A stretch of 64,000 bases of DNA. It comes from Seiridium cupressi. Its lineage: Eukaryota; Ascomycota; Sordariomycetes; Amphisphaeriales; Sporocadaceae. The notes under the pieces were generated by a model. It made no database searches, had not been told where the DNA came from, and was given only the letters and a program-made list of their open reading frames with translations. Both the position numbers and the translations under genes were made by a program. Positions 1 to 12,905 of the stretch are shown here, piece after piece (position 1 is the stretch's first letter; each line of letters starts with the position of its first letter). The stretch lies in contig JARVKI010000098.1 of the NCBI GenBank assembly GCA_036674765.1, positions 1-64,000 on the forward strand. The letters run 5' to 3'.

Positions 1-411
1 AACTTTAAAATAATATATTAATATTAAGTTTATATTAATAAAATATATAATATAAAATAAAAATATTAAGTTTTAAAGAATAAAAATATAATCGTTAAAG
101 CTTAATAAACCTTATTTATAAATAGATAAATGCTTAAATTAATCACTAAAATAATAATTGTCTATATAGGAAATACTTTTAGTATATATATTTATTTTTT
201 TATTAATATCTATTAAGGAGTCTTTTAAAGCGCGCCGTTCCCGGCGCTCTTAGAGTACCTTAAAGCGTACCGCTCTTACCGCTCTTATATTACGTGACTT
301 TAAACTTATAATCGTAGTATTTAGCCTAATTAGGATAGCCCTTACCTAATTAGTTCTTCCTTGCGTTTTGTCTTTATTATTAAGCCGTAATTCCGGCTTT
401 CGTTTATAATA
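1..411 (-). repeat. 3' LTR of element A (partial)
   Basis: This segment aligns along its whole length with 6965-7375, sharing the ggagcg/cgctcc block and the conserved run before the end. It ends in taata where the sister LTR ends in taaca, and its tacgtg matches the sister's cacgtg; both are C-to-T changes. About 80 bp of the LTR start lie left of the window. Confidence 0.85.
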
Positions 412-3400
412 TTAAGTTCCCTCTTTTTTTGTTTTAGCCCTTTAAGATTTAGTCGTATAAGTAAATTATTTTAGCCCTTTTTTCCTAACTTAATAGGTTT
501 TCCTTCTTTACGCATTTTTTTTAATAATATATACTTATTATATTAGATTTTTTTAAAGACGTTACCGTACGAAAAACCCGTAAACGATCTTTTTTAATTT
601 GGATTATTAATAAGTTCGGTACCTTTATTATTATACTTTATATTTATTATTTTAAGCGTAAGTTTAAGTGTAAGATAATCGAGAAGTTTTCTCGTTATTA
701 ACGTTGCGCTTAGTCGCGTTGGCAGTGCGATGGTATTTTAATAGCGGGATCTTTAGAAAAACTTCTTATACGCTATAAAAAATTAGATATAAAAGAGGAT
801 AAGGCAAATGCAGACTTATTATAATTATATAAGAAAATAACTAAAATTTAGTTTTAATTATTTACTACGGTTAAGCGTTTATCGCGGATTTAAAAGATTC
901 GAAATTATATAAAAAAAAAAGTTTAAAGTTAGCTAAAAGGGGTATATTAAAATTAAATAAAAATAATAATATTTTTTTTATTTTAAAAAGTTATAAACGC
1001 TTTATAATAAAGGATATTTAGTTATTAAGCCTTTTTAATAATATAAATTAATCTGTTTTTAATTTAAAAGATAACCTTTCCGGGTTTAGCTTTTTAATCC
1101 TTTTAAATAGTATTAATACTTCTTTAAAAGTTTTTTTTAAAAGTAAGACGTAAATTTTTAAATATTCTCCTTAAATAAGTAATCCTTTTATTTTATTAAA
1201 TATTAAAGGCTTTTACTTTTTTTACGATAAGTTAATATCTTTTTTATTTTGTATTTTTGCTAATTTATTTCCGTTTTTAACGTTATATCGATTTTAGCGT
1301 TTTTAAATATTAATTCGAATAAAAATATATATATAATAAAGTAGTTTCGCATTATTTTTAATAACGATAATTTATAATTAACTTTTAAAATAATTTTATT
1401 AATTTTAAATAGTTTAAGTTTTTTAAAATTAAATTTATCGCTTAATTACTTTATTTTAATATTTTTACGTAATAAATAAACTTTATTTCCTTTTTTAAAA
1501 GTTAATCTTTTAATCCTTTTTTTATTATAATATTATTTTATTTATTATTAAAAAATAAAAGTTTTTATTATAAAGATTATTATAATAATTAAAACTTATC
1601 GATATATTTAATAGTTTTAAATGTTTATTTACCGTAAAGTAGTTTTTTAATAATATCGGAGTTATATCCGAAATTAACGTAAAATAATAATATTTTAATA
1701 AGTTTATTAATCGTATTATTATAAGTAAATTATATAATTAATAATAATTATATTTAATTATTTTATTTATAATTAATATAATATTATAAATATTATTTAA
1801 ATATTTAATTTACTCGTTTTATTTATTTATTTATTTATAAATAAAATATTATAAATAATTTATATTTAATCTTTAATTATAATATAAAGGATTATTAGAA
1901 TTTTAATGTAAAAAGCTTATTTTTATCGGAGATAAATTTATTTAATAACCTATATTAATTAATTATAATTTTAAAAATAATATAAGCGAATTTTATAACG
2001 TCGCTTACTTTTTTATATAAAATAAAATACCCGTATTTCGTAAATCGTTTCGTAATAATAAAAATATTATTATATTTTACGTTTATTATTAATTCTTTTA
2101 ATAATAATAATTTAATAATAAAGTTTATAGCGATTAATTTTTAAATTCTATTAAATAATATTATTAATTATAACTTTTTATACGGTTTATATTAAGATAC
2201 CTTAGCTTTATTATAAAAATCGTAATTCTTAATAATTTTAAAAATATATTATTTTAAGTTTTCGTAATCGAATTATTATTAAATCTTTTTAATAATTTTA
2301 AAAATTCTTATATATCCGTTAAATAATAATTTATAATATTTTTTAATAAGTCTTATCCGTAATTTTAAAGGTATTTATACTTTTTTATTATAATATATTT
2401 TTTTTAAACTCTTTTATTTCGTATTTATATATTAGGTTTTAAAGTTAAGGTTTAATAATATAATTAATCTTTTTAACTTATATTTCTTAAATAATTACGC
2501 GGTTAATAACGTATATATTTATAATTAATATAAGGTTTCCTTTTTTATTAATCGTAAGGATAATATGCGTTTTTTAAGCGCTTTTTAAAAATAATCTAAT
2601 CTGCGATTTAACGCGTCGGCTCTTCCGTTTTTTAATCCTTTTTAATAAATAATAATAAAGTTAAAATTTATTAAAAACTTTAATTATCGTATTTATTATT
2701 TATTAAGTTTTTTATTATTAATAAACGATATTAAGTTTTTATAATCGGTATAAATTTTAATTTAATATATTATTCCGTTAAAGTAATATTTTTATTTTTA
2801 AACGTTTTAATAATTGTTATTAGCTTTTTATCGTAGATTTAGTAGTTAAGCTTTGGTCCGTTAAGTTTTTTAAAGTAATAAGCGATTAAGTATAATTTCC
2901 TATCGTCCCTTCGTTGGCTAAGTTGGCCGCCGATCGCGTAATTTAATACGTCGGTTTCGACCTCGAATTCTTTATCGGGGTCGGTTATAATTATAACGGG
3001 TTTTTTTATTATTCTTTTTTTAAGTTTTTTAAACGTTTAATATTTAATATAAATTTATTAAAATAATAAGTCCTTTTTAGTCAGGTTTATTAAAGGGCTT
3101 TTTACTTTTATAAAGCTAAGGATAAATATTTTATAATAATTTATTAATTTTTAAAAAGATCGTATATTCGTAACGTTTTAAAGCGTTAGTTATTTTTTAA
3201 TTATTATTATTTTAAAATCTTTTATTCGGACTTTTTTTAAGGATATTATATATTTTATAAAAGTGATTTTTTACTAATAAAATTCGCTTTTTTTTAAGTT
3301 TATTAAAAGGTTTACTTTTTATAATTTTTTAAATATTACCGTAACGTGCTATTTATATTCCTCGACCATATTTAAAAATATAAATATATCGTTAAAATAA

Positions 3401-5930
3401 ATTATTACGAACTTATTTAAAAAGTTTTATAATATTATATTAATTATATTTTAAAAATTTATAAATACGTTTATAAATTTAAAAGGTATAATTAAATATT
3501 TGAAATATCCGTATTTATTACGGAATATTATTTTTTATTCGTTACTTTTTTAATTTTAATTAATTTATACGCGTTAAATAAGTTTAAAACCGTAAACTAT
3601 TTAATACCGTGTAATTTATTTTATAAGTCTTTAATTAATAATAAAGGGTATTTATTTTTAATTATAATTTTATTAAGTTTTTAATAATTAATATAAAGCT
3701 TTTAATTAGGTTTTTTATCCTTGCTTTTTTTTAATATAAAAAGTATTAAATATTTTACGGGTAAAATGGATTCTTTAATTTATCCTTTTAATAATATTTT
3801 ATTAAAGTATTTTTTAAATATTTTTTTATATTATAACCGTACCGGGTAAATAAATATAAAATATAATTTTATATTTTCTTTTAAAAGTATTTCGTAATCG
3901 AATTTTATATATATTAATAATTTTATATTTAATTTTTTATTAAATAAGTCGTTAAACTTTTTATATTTTTTAAGTATTTCGTTAATAAGTTTCGGCTTAA
4001 CATTTTTAGTTATAACGTAAAATTTAAATGTTTTAATTTTGCTTAAAGGTCCTTTTATCGGGCGCTGTTTAAAGGTTAAGTTTTTTTTTAGCGTATTTTA
4101 TTAAAACTGGTTTATATTTTAATTTATTTAAGGATTATTTACTCGTAATTAGGGTATCTTTAAAATTAAATCGTAATTTATAATTTTTATAATATTATAC
4201 GTAAGTTTTTTATTATAATTTTAAATATAAATTTAAATATACGTAGTTTTTATATTAACGATTTCGTTATTATACGTTATTAATTTTTTATTTATAATTT
4301 TAAATTAATAAAGCGTTTTTTTTTATTTTTATAATATTTAAAATTTATTAACGATTCGTAACAAGATAAAATTTCTTTAAGCTTTTATATTAATTAAAGC
4401 TTTAATATTTTAACTTATAATTTACATTTTAATTATAAAATAATCGTATACGTTTATTTTTATAACGTATAAAAACTTAATATCCAACCGTTATTATCTT
4501 ATTATATACGGTTTTAGTCGTTTCCTAAACGTTTATCGCGTTAATAATATCGTCGTTGCTTTTTTTTATTTTTTACTTTTTAATAAATAAAGGCGTAATT
4601 TATATATAAACTTTCCCGGCTCCGGTATATTAAAAGTTTATTATATTTTAATTTATCGGCTTTTTACCTTATTTTTAATTTTATAAAAACTCGTAATATT
4701 ATTTATATAAAGGGTATTAGTCTTTTATTTCGTCGTTATACTTAAATCCGATTTATAATTTTATAAATTCGTAATTTAGTTTTTTCGTTATATTATTCTT
4801 TAAACGCTTTTTTAATTAATTCTTTAAAATCGTCTTTTTTTTCTTATTAACTTATAATAATATTAAGTAAAAAGGATTTTAATCTAATTAAAAATCGTCT
4901 TATTTTATTATATTCTTTAATTTGTTTCTAAGTTAAACTTTTCTTTTTAGCGTAAATTAAGCATTCGTTAATTTTATATTAGTTTTACGTTCGCAATTTT
5001 AAAGCGTATTCGCGTATTTTTTATAAATCGCTAATAATTACCGCGTATTTTTAAAGGTCTTTATAAATAATAATAACGTTTTTTATTTATTTTTCGTTTT
5101 ATAATATTTTAATAAAGTTTAATTCTAGTTTTTTAAAAAAAAAAACTTATATTTTAATTTCTTTTTAAAATGTCGGTTATATAATTAATTAATATAATTA
5201 ATCCAGGATATACTTATATAATTTAAGTGTTTTATTTTTAATTAAGCGTTATCTTTAAATATTATATAAAGGGTATAAACGTCTTCGAACTTATCTTTTA
5301 TAATAGTTTTTATTAAGATATTTTTAAGTTTTAAAGCGTTATAAAATAACCTTTTAAAGATAATTACTGTTTTAAAGTCGTTTTAATATTTAACGGATTA
5401 CCGTATTATAACGGGGATTTTATTAATTCTTTTTTTAATTAGTTATAACTTTAATACGTCGGCACGATTTAAATTTTCTTTCTCTTTTTATTATTATTTT
5501 GCACGGCGGATAATGACCTGGTTTTGGTTTAATTTATTTCCGCTTTTATCAGAGTACGTAAGGTGTTTATAAGCGTTAATTCGTCGCTTTACAAGGCTTC
5601 TTCCTACCACCGTAATAGTTTTAATAACCGGTATTATAAGATGCCATCCTATTCCGTTTTTATTTAATTTATGCGTTCCGTATTAATTATCATAATATGC
5701 CGTTTAAAATAGGTTATTATATTTAATTAATTTCTTTATAATGAAGTTAAATTATCGTCTTTTTAAAACTAGCTTAAAAGGTCGTTTTTTTTAAGCGAGC
5801 GGTATTCGTTAGTAAAATATCCTGCCTTTTTATAATTATAATATATTACCGACTTTTTATTATACCTGCCGTTTTCTCGCTTTATAACGTTAAGGTTTAT
5901 AAATCCGTTATATTATCCGTATAACGCTTA
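412..5930 (-). pseudogene. pol relic of element A (protease?/RT/RNase H/integrase), decayed
   Basis: Minus-strand reading recovers an RT block with VIIYFNDIFIF (~3370-3410), where the family has YFDD, so the first aspartate codon GAC reads AAC. An RNase H segment follows with TDPDKEFEVETDVLNYAIGG (~2900-3000), whose acidic residue in ETD is kept. Further along is an integrase core with VKYNNIFIITKRFTKYGYFI (~2020-2090), where families show a D in the T-D-R position, here K. A zinc knuckle near 5800-5850 reads YYNYKKAGYFTNEY, a CCHC box with all three Cys changed to Tyr and the His to Tyr. Protease was not located with confidence. Stops occur throughout. Confidence 0.82.
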
Positions 5931-6883
5931 GTTTTTTTAGTCGCGGTTTTAGTTATTATATCCGTTTTGCCGGGGTTTTTTTATATTAATAATAATACGG
6001 TTTTAATACCTTGGGGTTTATTTCTTTTTAAACCGTCGAGCGTATAATTAGTTATTAATACGTATTATAAGTTTTACATATTAAGTAAAGTCGTTAAATA
6101 AGTATAAAATCCTGCTAATCTTATTTTTAACTTCTTTTTTAAGGCTTTAATAATATAATATAATATATATATTATTTATATAATTTATACGGGCGGTAAT
6201 CCGTTTAAATTTTATAATATACGTTAATATAAACGCTTTTTATTTAAGGTTTTTAAATTTTTATTCGGTTTATTTCTTTTTATTAAGATTTTAAAATAAT
6301 AATTTAAACGCCTTTTTATATTTAGCGTAGGTTTTAAAAATCTTTTACGTTTTCGTTTTATATTAATTTAATATTTATTTATATTCGCTTATTTTAAAAA
6401 GATATAATTTAAACTACGCGAAGGCGCGTCTTTTTAAAAAGGATATTATATAAATAATCCTTTAAAGGTCGTTTTAAAAGCTTTTTATATAAAATAAATA
6501 ATAAATATAAACTTAAATAAAATATCTTTTAAGCCCTCCAGGCGTTTTATTATAAGGTATAAAAATATTAAATTTAAACTTATTAATTTTTTAAATTAAT
6601 ATGGTAATAATATTAGTTATTCCTTATATAACGGTATTTAAATCTTAAAATTCTTAAATAAATTTAGCTTTACGATCTTTTTCTCGTTAAAATCGCTTAA
6701 TTTCCTTAAAGATATTTTTATATTATTTTTTAAAGATTTTAAAGTCGTTGTTTCTATTAAAATTAATATTTATAACTTAAATGGGGGATTTTTAAAAGGT
6801 TTATTTTTAAATAACCTTCGTAGTTTCCTTCCCTTTTTTATTATTATTACCGCTATTTTTATTAACGATAAATATTTTACCGA
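5930..6883 (-). pseudogene. gag-side region of element A, decayed and unlike that of element B
   Basis: This is the stretch between the zinc knuckle and the 5' LTR, where gag and the leader belong. Only weak protein traces remain, such as a Leu-Lys-Lys-Glu-Val-Lys-Asn pattern on the minus strand near 6100-6150 that could be a gag C-terminal helix. I see no nucleotide similarity to the equivalent part of element B (9735-10638), although both flanks (pol side and LTR) match. The gag call rests on position. Confidence 0.5.
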
Positions 6884-7375
6884 TATTATTTAATAATTCT
6901 TAAACCGGAATACGTACTTAAATAAAACTAATTAAAATATAACGAATATATTATCGTTAAAATAAACTTTAAAATAATATATTAATATTAAGTTTATATT
7001 AATAAAGTACGTAATATAAAATAAGAATATTAAATTTTAAAAAGTAAAAATATAATTATTAAGGCTTAATAAGCCTTATTTATAAGTAAATAAATATTTA
7101 AATTAATTATTAAAGTAATAATTATTTATATAAGAAACATTTTTAGTATATATATTTATTTTTTTATTAATATCCGTTAAGGAGTCTTTTGGAGCGCGCC
7201 GCTCCCGGCGCTCCTGGAGTACCTTAAAGCGCACCGCTCTTGCCGCTCTTATATCACGTGATTCTAAACCTATAGTCGTAGTATTTAGCCTAATTAGGAT
7301 GGCCCCTACCTAATTGGTTCTTCCTTGCGTTTTATCTCTATTATTAGGCCGTGACTCCGGTTTTCGTTCGTAACA
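6884..7375 (-). repeat. 5' LTR of element A (~492 bp)
   Basis: The LTR starts tatta (RIP-altered tgtta) and ends taaca, so the original ends were probably the inverted repeat TGTTA...TAACA. It carries a GC-rich block around 7190-7260 with alternating ggagcg/cgctcc motifs and a CACGTG at 7255-7260, standing out from very AT-rich flanks. It matches 1-411 and 10639-11123. Right after its end, at 7376, the sequence becomes RT-region DNA equivalent to position 3545 of element A, which marks the insertion point into element B. Confidence 0.85.
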
Positions 7376-9734
7376 CTTTTTTAATCTTAATTAATTTATA
7401 TATATTAAGTAAGTTTAAAGTTATAAACTATTTAATACCGTATAATTTATCTCGTAAATCTTTAATTAAAAGTAAAGGGTATTTATTTTTAATTGTAATT
7501 TTATTAAGTTTTTAATAATTAATATAAAGCTTTTAATTAAGCTTTTTATCTTTACTTTTTTTTAGTATAAAAAGTATTAAATATTTTACGAGCGAAGTGG
7601 ATTCTTTAATTTATCTTTTTAATAATATCTCGTTAAAGTATTTTTTAAATGCTTCCTTATATTATAATCGTACCGGGTAAATAAGTATAAAATATAGTTT
7701 TATACCTTTTTTTAAAAATATTTCGTAATTAAACCTTATATATATTAATAATTTTATATTTAGTTTTTTATTAAATAAGTCGCTAAACTTTTTATATTTT
7801 TCAAGTATTTTATATATAAGTTTCGGTTTAATATCTTTAATTATAATATAAAATTTAAATGTTTTAAACTTATTTAAAAGTCTTTTTATCGGGCGTTATT
7901 TAAAAGTTAAGTTTTTTTTTAATATATTTTATTAAAATTAGCTTATATTTTAATTTATTTAAGGATTACTTACTTATAATTAGGGTATTTTTAAGATTAA
8001 ATCGTAATTTATAATTTTTATAATATCGTATATAAGTTTTTTATTATAATTTTAAACGTAAATTTAAATATACGTAGTTTTTATATCGACGGTTCCGTTA
8101 TTATACGTTATTAATTTTTTATTTATAATTTTAAATTAATAAAGCGTTTTTTTTTTTTTATAATATTTAAAATTTATTAACGATTCGTAATAAAATAGAA
8201 TTTCTTTAAGCTTTTATATTAATTAAAGCCTTAATATTTTAATTTATAATTCGTATTTTAATTATAAAGTGGTTATATACGCTCGTTTTCGTAGCGTATA
8301 AAAACTTAATGTTTAACCGCTGCTATCTCGTTATATGCGGTTTTAATCGTTTCCCGAACGCCTATCGCGTCGGTTATATCGTCGTCGCTTTCTTTTATTT
8401 TTAGCTTTTTAATAAGTAAAGGCGTAATTTACGTGTAAATCTTCCTTATTTTAATATACTAAGGGTTTATTATATTTTTATTCGTTAGTTTCTTATTTTA
8501 TTTTTAATTTTATAAAGACTTATAATATTATCTGCGTAAAAGGTGTTAGTTTTTTATTTCGTCGTTATATTTAAATTTAATTTATAATTTTATAAATTTA
8601 TAATCCGATTTCCTCGTTACGTTATTTTTCGAACGCTTCTTCGATTAATTTTTCGGGGTCGTTTTTTTTTACTTATTAATTTATAATATCGCTGGGTAAA
8701 GGGGGTTTTAATCTAATTAAAAATCGTTTTGCTTTATTATATTCTTTAATTTGCCTTTAAGCTGAGCTTTTTTCGCTAGTATAAATTAAGCATTTGTCGA
8801 TTTTATATTAGTTTTACGTTCGTAACTTTAAAGCGTATTCGTGTGTTTTTTATAAGTCGCTGGTAATTACCGCGTATCTTTAAGGGTTTTTATAAATAAT
8901 AATAACGTTTTTTATTTATCTTTCGTCTTATAATATTTTAATAGGGTTTAGTTTTAGCTTTTCGGGGAAGAATTTATGTTTTAGTTTTTTTTTAAAGTGT
9001 TAGTTATATAATCGGTCGATATAGTTAACTTAGGATATATTTATATAATTTAAGTGTTTTGTTTTTAATTAAGCGTTGTTTTTAAATATTATAAAAGGGG
9101 TATAAACGTTTTTAAACTTATTTTTTATAACAGCTTTTATTAAGATATTTTTAAATTTTAAAACGTTATAAAATAATTTTTTAAGGATAATTATTATTTT
9201 AAAGTCGTTTTAATATTTAGCGGATTATTATATTATAATAAGAATTTTATTAGTTTTTTCCCTAATTAATCGTAGTTTTAATATATCGGTTTAATTTAAA
9301 CTTTCTTTTTTTTTATTTCGCGCGGCGGATAATAACCTGGTTTTAATCGGATTCGTTTCCGCTTTTATCGGAATACGTAAAGTATCCGTAAGCGTTAATT
9401 CGTCGCTTTGCGGGGCTTTTTCCTACCATTACGATAGTTTTAATAATCGGCGTTATAAAGTATTATTTTACTCCGTCTTTATTTAATTTATACGTTTCGC
9501 ATTAGTTGTTATAATATATTATTTAAAATAAGCGGTTATATTTAATTAATTTTTTTACGGTAAAGTTAAATTGCCGTTTTTTTAAAACTAGTTAAAAGGG
9601 TCGTTTTTTTTAAATAAGCGGTATTTATTAGTAAAATGTTTTATTTTTTTATAATTATAATATATTATTAATTTTTTATCGTGCCTGTTATTTTTTCGCT
9701 TTATAATATTAAAGTTTATAAGTTTATTATATCT

Positions 9735-10638
9735 TTTATAAGACGTTTTTCCGCGTTAATCGTTTTTAAGCGTTATTAGTTATTTTAACGTAATCGATTA
9801 ATATTAATTTAAAATTATACTTACGTATTAATTTATAATCTTTTTAATTATCCTTGCTTTTTAAATTATTTTTTATATAAACGGTTATTAATTTTAATAA
9901 TCCTTTTAATATAAATATTAAGGTTTTTTAATCGATCTTTTTTAATAATTTCGTTTTTAATACCTTTTTTAAATCTTATATAAAAGAGCGTTATAAAGGC
10001 GTTATTATCGTTTTATTCGGTTTTAAAAGCGATTTATTTAAATTTTAATACGTATTTAATCGTAGAATTTTTTTATTTAAATTATATAAGTTTCCTTTTT
10101 ATTATACGGACTTTATTTAAGTTGCTAAAAGTAGCTTTAAAGCGTCGTTTAAACTTATTATAATTAGCGAAGACTTTTTTAGTTTTTTCGTTTTTATCGT
10201 TATCGTTATAATTAAAGTAATTCTTTATAATTAATTTAAATTATTTAAAAGCGTTATTTTTTAAAAATCCGGTAACGTATAATATTTTATCGGAGTTATT
10301 ATTAATATTATCCTTATAAAAGCGTAAATATACTTTTGCCTGGGTAAAGAATCCTTAAACGCTATCGTTTTTGCTATTATAAGACTGTGGTGCTGGTATT
10401 TTATAATTAGTTTTATTAGCGACGGGTATTATAATAAAGATGGCCGTAATCTGCTTAACGAGTTGCTGGTTATCGCTGCGGACGCTATTATAGGTTTGCT
10501 AAAAGTTGCTTAGTTATACTGCCAATTCCTGCTATTATTATTACATCTAGTATATTATACGCAAGGCGTTAAGCCCGCCAGTTAGGTTTTTAATATTATT
10601 TTTATTTAGAATTTAAGGTGTTATTATTATTTATAAAG
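9735..10638 (-). pseudogene. gag relic of element B (retrotransposon gag domain)
   Basis: One continuous minus-strand frame from ~10185 to ~9915 reads through several stops and gives FKRRFKATFSNLNKVRIIKR and then DNNAFITLFYIRFKKGIKNE. Fungal Ty3/Gypsy gag proteins carry this layout (an F-x-x-TF-x-D-x-D core, later an AF...LFY-x-GLK-x-E-I helix). Aspartates have become asparagines (GAT/GAC to AAT/AAC), consistent with RIP. Part of it (10380-10600) is visibly less AT-rich than the rest. Confidence 0.68.
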
Positions 10639-11123
10639 TATTATTTAATAATTTTTAAACTAAAATACGTATTTAAATAAGAATAATTAAAATATAACGA
10701 ATATATTATTATTAAAATAAGCTTTAAAATAATATATTAATATTAGGTTTATATTAATAAGGTATATAATATAAAATAAAAATATTAAGTCTTAAAAGAT
10801 AAAAATATAATCGTTAAGGCTTAATAGGCCTTATTTATAAATAGATAAATATTTAAATTAATTATTAAGATAATAACTATCTATATAAAAAAGATTTATC
10901 GTATATATATCTATTTATTCCCTTACTAATGCTTGCGGGAGCGCTAGGAACGCTTAGCTCCCACCGCTCCTGGAGCTATAGGAGCGCTGCGCTCCTGTCG
11001 CTCCTAATCACGTGACCTAAGTACCTATATTTCTTTTACCCAATAAAATTGTTGCGCCAGTGATTGGCTGCCCAAGCTCCTGTTCTCCACATAAGGCCTT
11101 GTCCCTGGCCTGCGTTCGTAACA
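10639..11123 (-). repeat. 5' LTR of element B (~485 bp)
   Basis: The LTR starts tatta, ends taaca, and aligns with 6884-7375. The first half is AT-rich. The second half (10930-11123) keeps normal composition, with a dense set of ggagcg/cgctcc repeats at 10935-11005 and CACGTG at 11009-11014. Unique sequence begins at 11124. On the element's own (minus) strand this LTR comes first, so the GC-rich block and CACGTG lie in its upstream, probable promoter, half. Confidence 0.82.
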
Positions 11124-12905
11124 TGCCCCTTGTCCACTTTCAAGGAGCAATGCCCTCATCCATAGTGATGGAAGTCGCTAAGCCCCTTTCGTTGATAGAT
11201 GCATGTCAATGTTCCACCTTGTGGCGGTATGAACCAGGGGGCGGTACCTGTCGGTGGGCCTAGCTTCACACCGGTCAAAAGGATGAGGCCTGGATTGGAG
11301 GACTGCAGCATGCGAGTTGCCACTTAACTCTATCCATCTCAATATTGCTCCGCAGCAATTCTCGCGGAAAAATTCGGCGCTGAGCTGGGTTCCAATTTCG
11401 ACGATCCTGTCATCTGACAGTTGTTATACTACGAATAGCTGATCTCATATTAGGCATGGATGAAAAAATGACATAATGGTCAATGCGCAGCTGTCACACG
11501 ATTGAGAGCATAGTGCATATCTCCTATCGCCTCACCCCGCTCCCTGAGGATCTCCAATCAGTCAGGTAGCACGAGTGAGAGCCGGATATCATAGATTATC
11601 CAGAGCAAAGAAGACTACCACGATTTGGTTCGTAAAAGAGACATTTCATGGTCACTTTAATAATAAGAACCAATACCAATAAGTCTACGTTTACATCAAC
11701 TTTTCTTTACTTCTAAAAGGTTCAAGCTCAAGAGGATGCCAAGTCAACATTGAACGGCCTCTTTTACAGTATTAGCAGTCAATACCACATATGAAGAAGG
11801 CCTTAGCATTTATTAGTTGTAATACGGAATAACACGGAATAACATAGATCTACGTATGAGGCACCGCGACCCTTACTTCATGTTGGGAGGAGGGTCGTTT
11901 CAGAACGCGTATATGAAAGTCCGGAATAGGGGCGATGGACTGGAGATTGTCCAAACGAAAAAGTGTAGAAAGCCTTCATAATTAATGAGCGGAGATGATT
12001 GCTATATTGACTGTCCCTGTTCGCGAGACTGAGCCCTCGGCTGCAATATCCACGTCTCAAGTTCGAGGGGCACCCTTTATAATAACAAACAAACCCAACC
12101 GGCGCCTCTCAGAGGTCTCAATGAACCTCAACGGTAGATTGAAGGTCCTATCAGAGTACTTCCGACACTATTTAGCCAACACAGTCCAACAGCGGTTTGC
12201 GAAAACATCTTGTGTTATTTCGTGGCGTTCAGGTGCGATCACCCAAAGTCAAGTCGACTTATTCCTTAGTAGATCGCCAGCGATAGTGGTTAAATAAACA
12301 CCAGACGATACTTGGAAACAAATCTTTGTCTTTAACATGGGACAGACTTTATTACCTTTATGAGTACCTTTGGACTACTATAATGGGGGGCTAGCCTCCA
12401 TTATCGTGTATATATAGGCCTGCTACCTATTTACCTTCGGCTTCCCTTTGATACTTAATTAACTACCCGGTTTATTTTCTATTCCCTTGTCTTTTCTGAC
12501 AGGGACGAAAAACACATATCTTACGCGGTCATTAACATTGTTCCGCCACCCTGTCAGGGTGAATATCTCATTGGCTTACACGGGTTTCAGCCTTGCCAAA
12601 GTGATCTAGGCACAACTCTGGTTAATATAAGCCATATTATGCATTATTTCAGGAACAGCTGCGCATCGTTATCTCCTCCTCAATATTGTAGCTTGTCTCC
12701 TTATAAACAAAGCACACAAACGAACTTATAATGTAATACTATCTATCACTAGAATATAAAATTTTGCCTACCAAGGTGAGGATTCCTCTTTATACTATTT
12801 TTCTTCTGATTCATTGGTAATATTGTTATCTTTTAAAAACGGTTTGTCTTATCTATCTAATATTTTCCTAGATCGAACCATGGTGCATGCACTGCAGGAG
12901 TCTCT
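11124..12905. other. Gene-free stretch of normal composition
   Basis: No convincing coding frame or RNA gene is visible. The few open frames (for example 11995-12297) have no recognisable motif and no splice support. The far right end (12780-12905) is the 3' flank of the NUDIX gene. Confidence 0.5.

Larger units (their letters stand above)
1..7375 (-). mobile_element. Element A: RIP-degraded Ty3/Gypsy LTR retrotransposon (left end cut by window)
   Basis: This is an LTR retrotransposon read on the minus strand. Near-identical ends lie at 1-411 (3' LTR, its first ~80 bp outside the window) and 6884-7375 (5' LTR). Between them, minus-strand translation gives, in order, a CCHC zinc-knuckle relic (~5800-5850), the reverse transcriptase active-site block (~3350-3410), an RNase H start (~2850-3000) and an integrase core (~2010-2140). 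RT before integrase is the Ty3/Gypsy order. The whole internal region is extremely TA-rich with stops throughout, as expected after RIP (seen as G-to-A/C-to-T changes at conserved codons). It is not coding-competent. It sits inside element B, so it is the younger insertion. Confidence 0.88.
7376..11123 (-). mobile_element. Element B: RIP-degraded Ty3/Gypsy element interrupted by element A
   Basis: This is the 5' part (minus strand) of a second element: LTR 10639-11123, gag relic 9735-10638, then pol up to 7376, where it stops at the LTR of element A. The pol part aligns with 3545-5915 of element A at many points, including the zinc knuckle near 9615-9672. The missing 3' part (rest of RT, RNase H, integrase and 3' LTR) should lie left of the window if A is a simple nested insertion. 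All open frames are destroyed by TA-rich decay. Confidence 0.82.

Noticed and set aside
1..11123. CRISPR-like or centromeric array
   Set aside because: The AT-rich repeats resolve into two LTR elements with readable gag, RT, RNase H and integrase traces.
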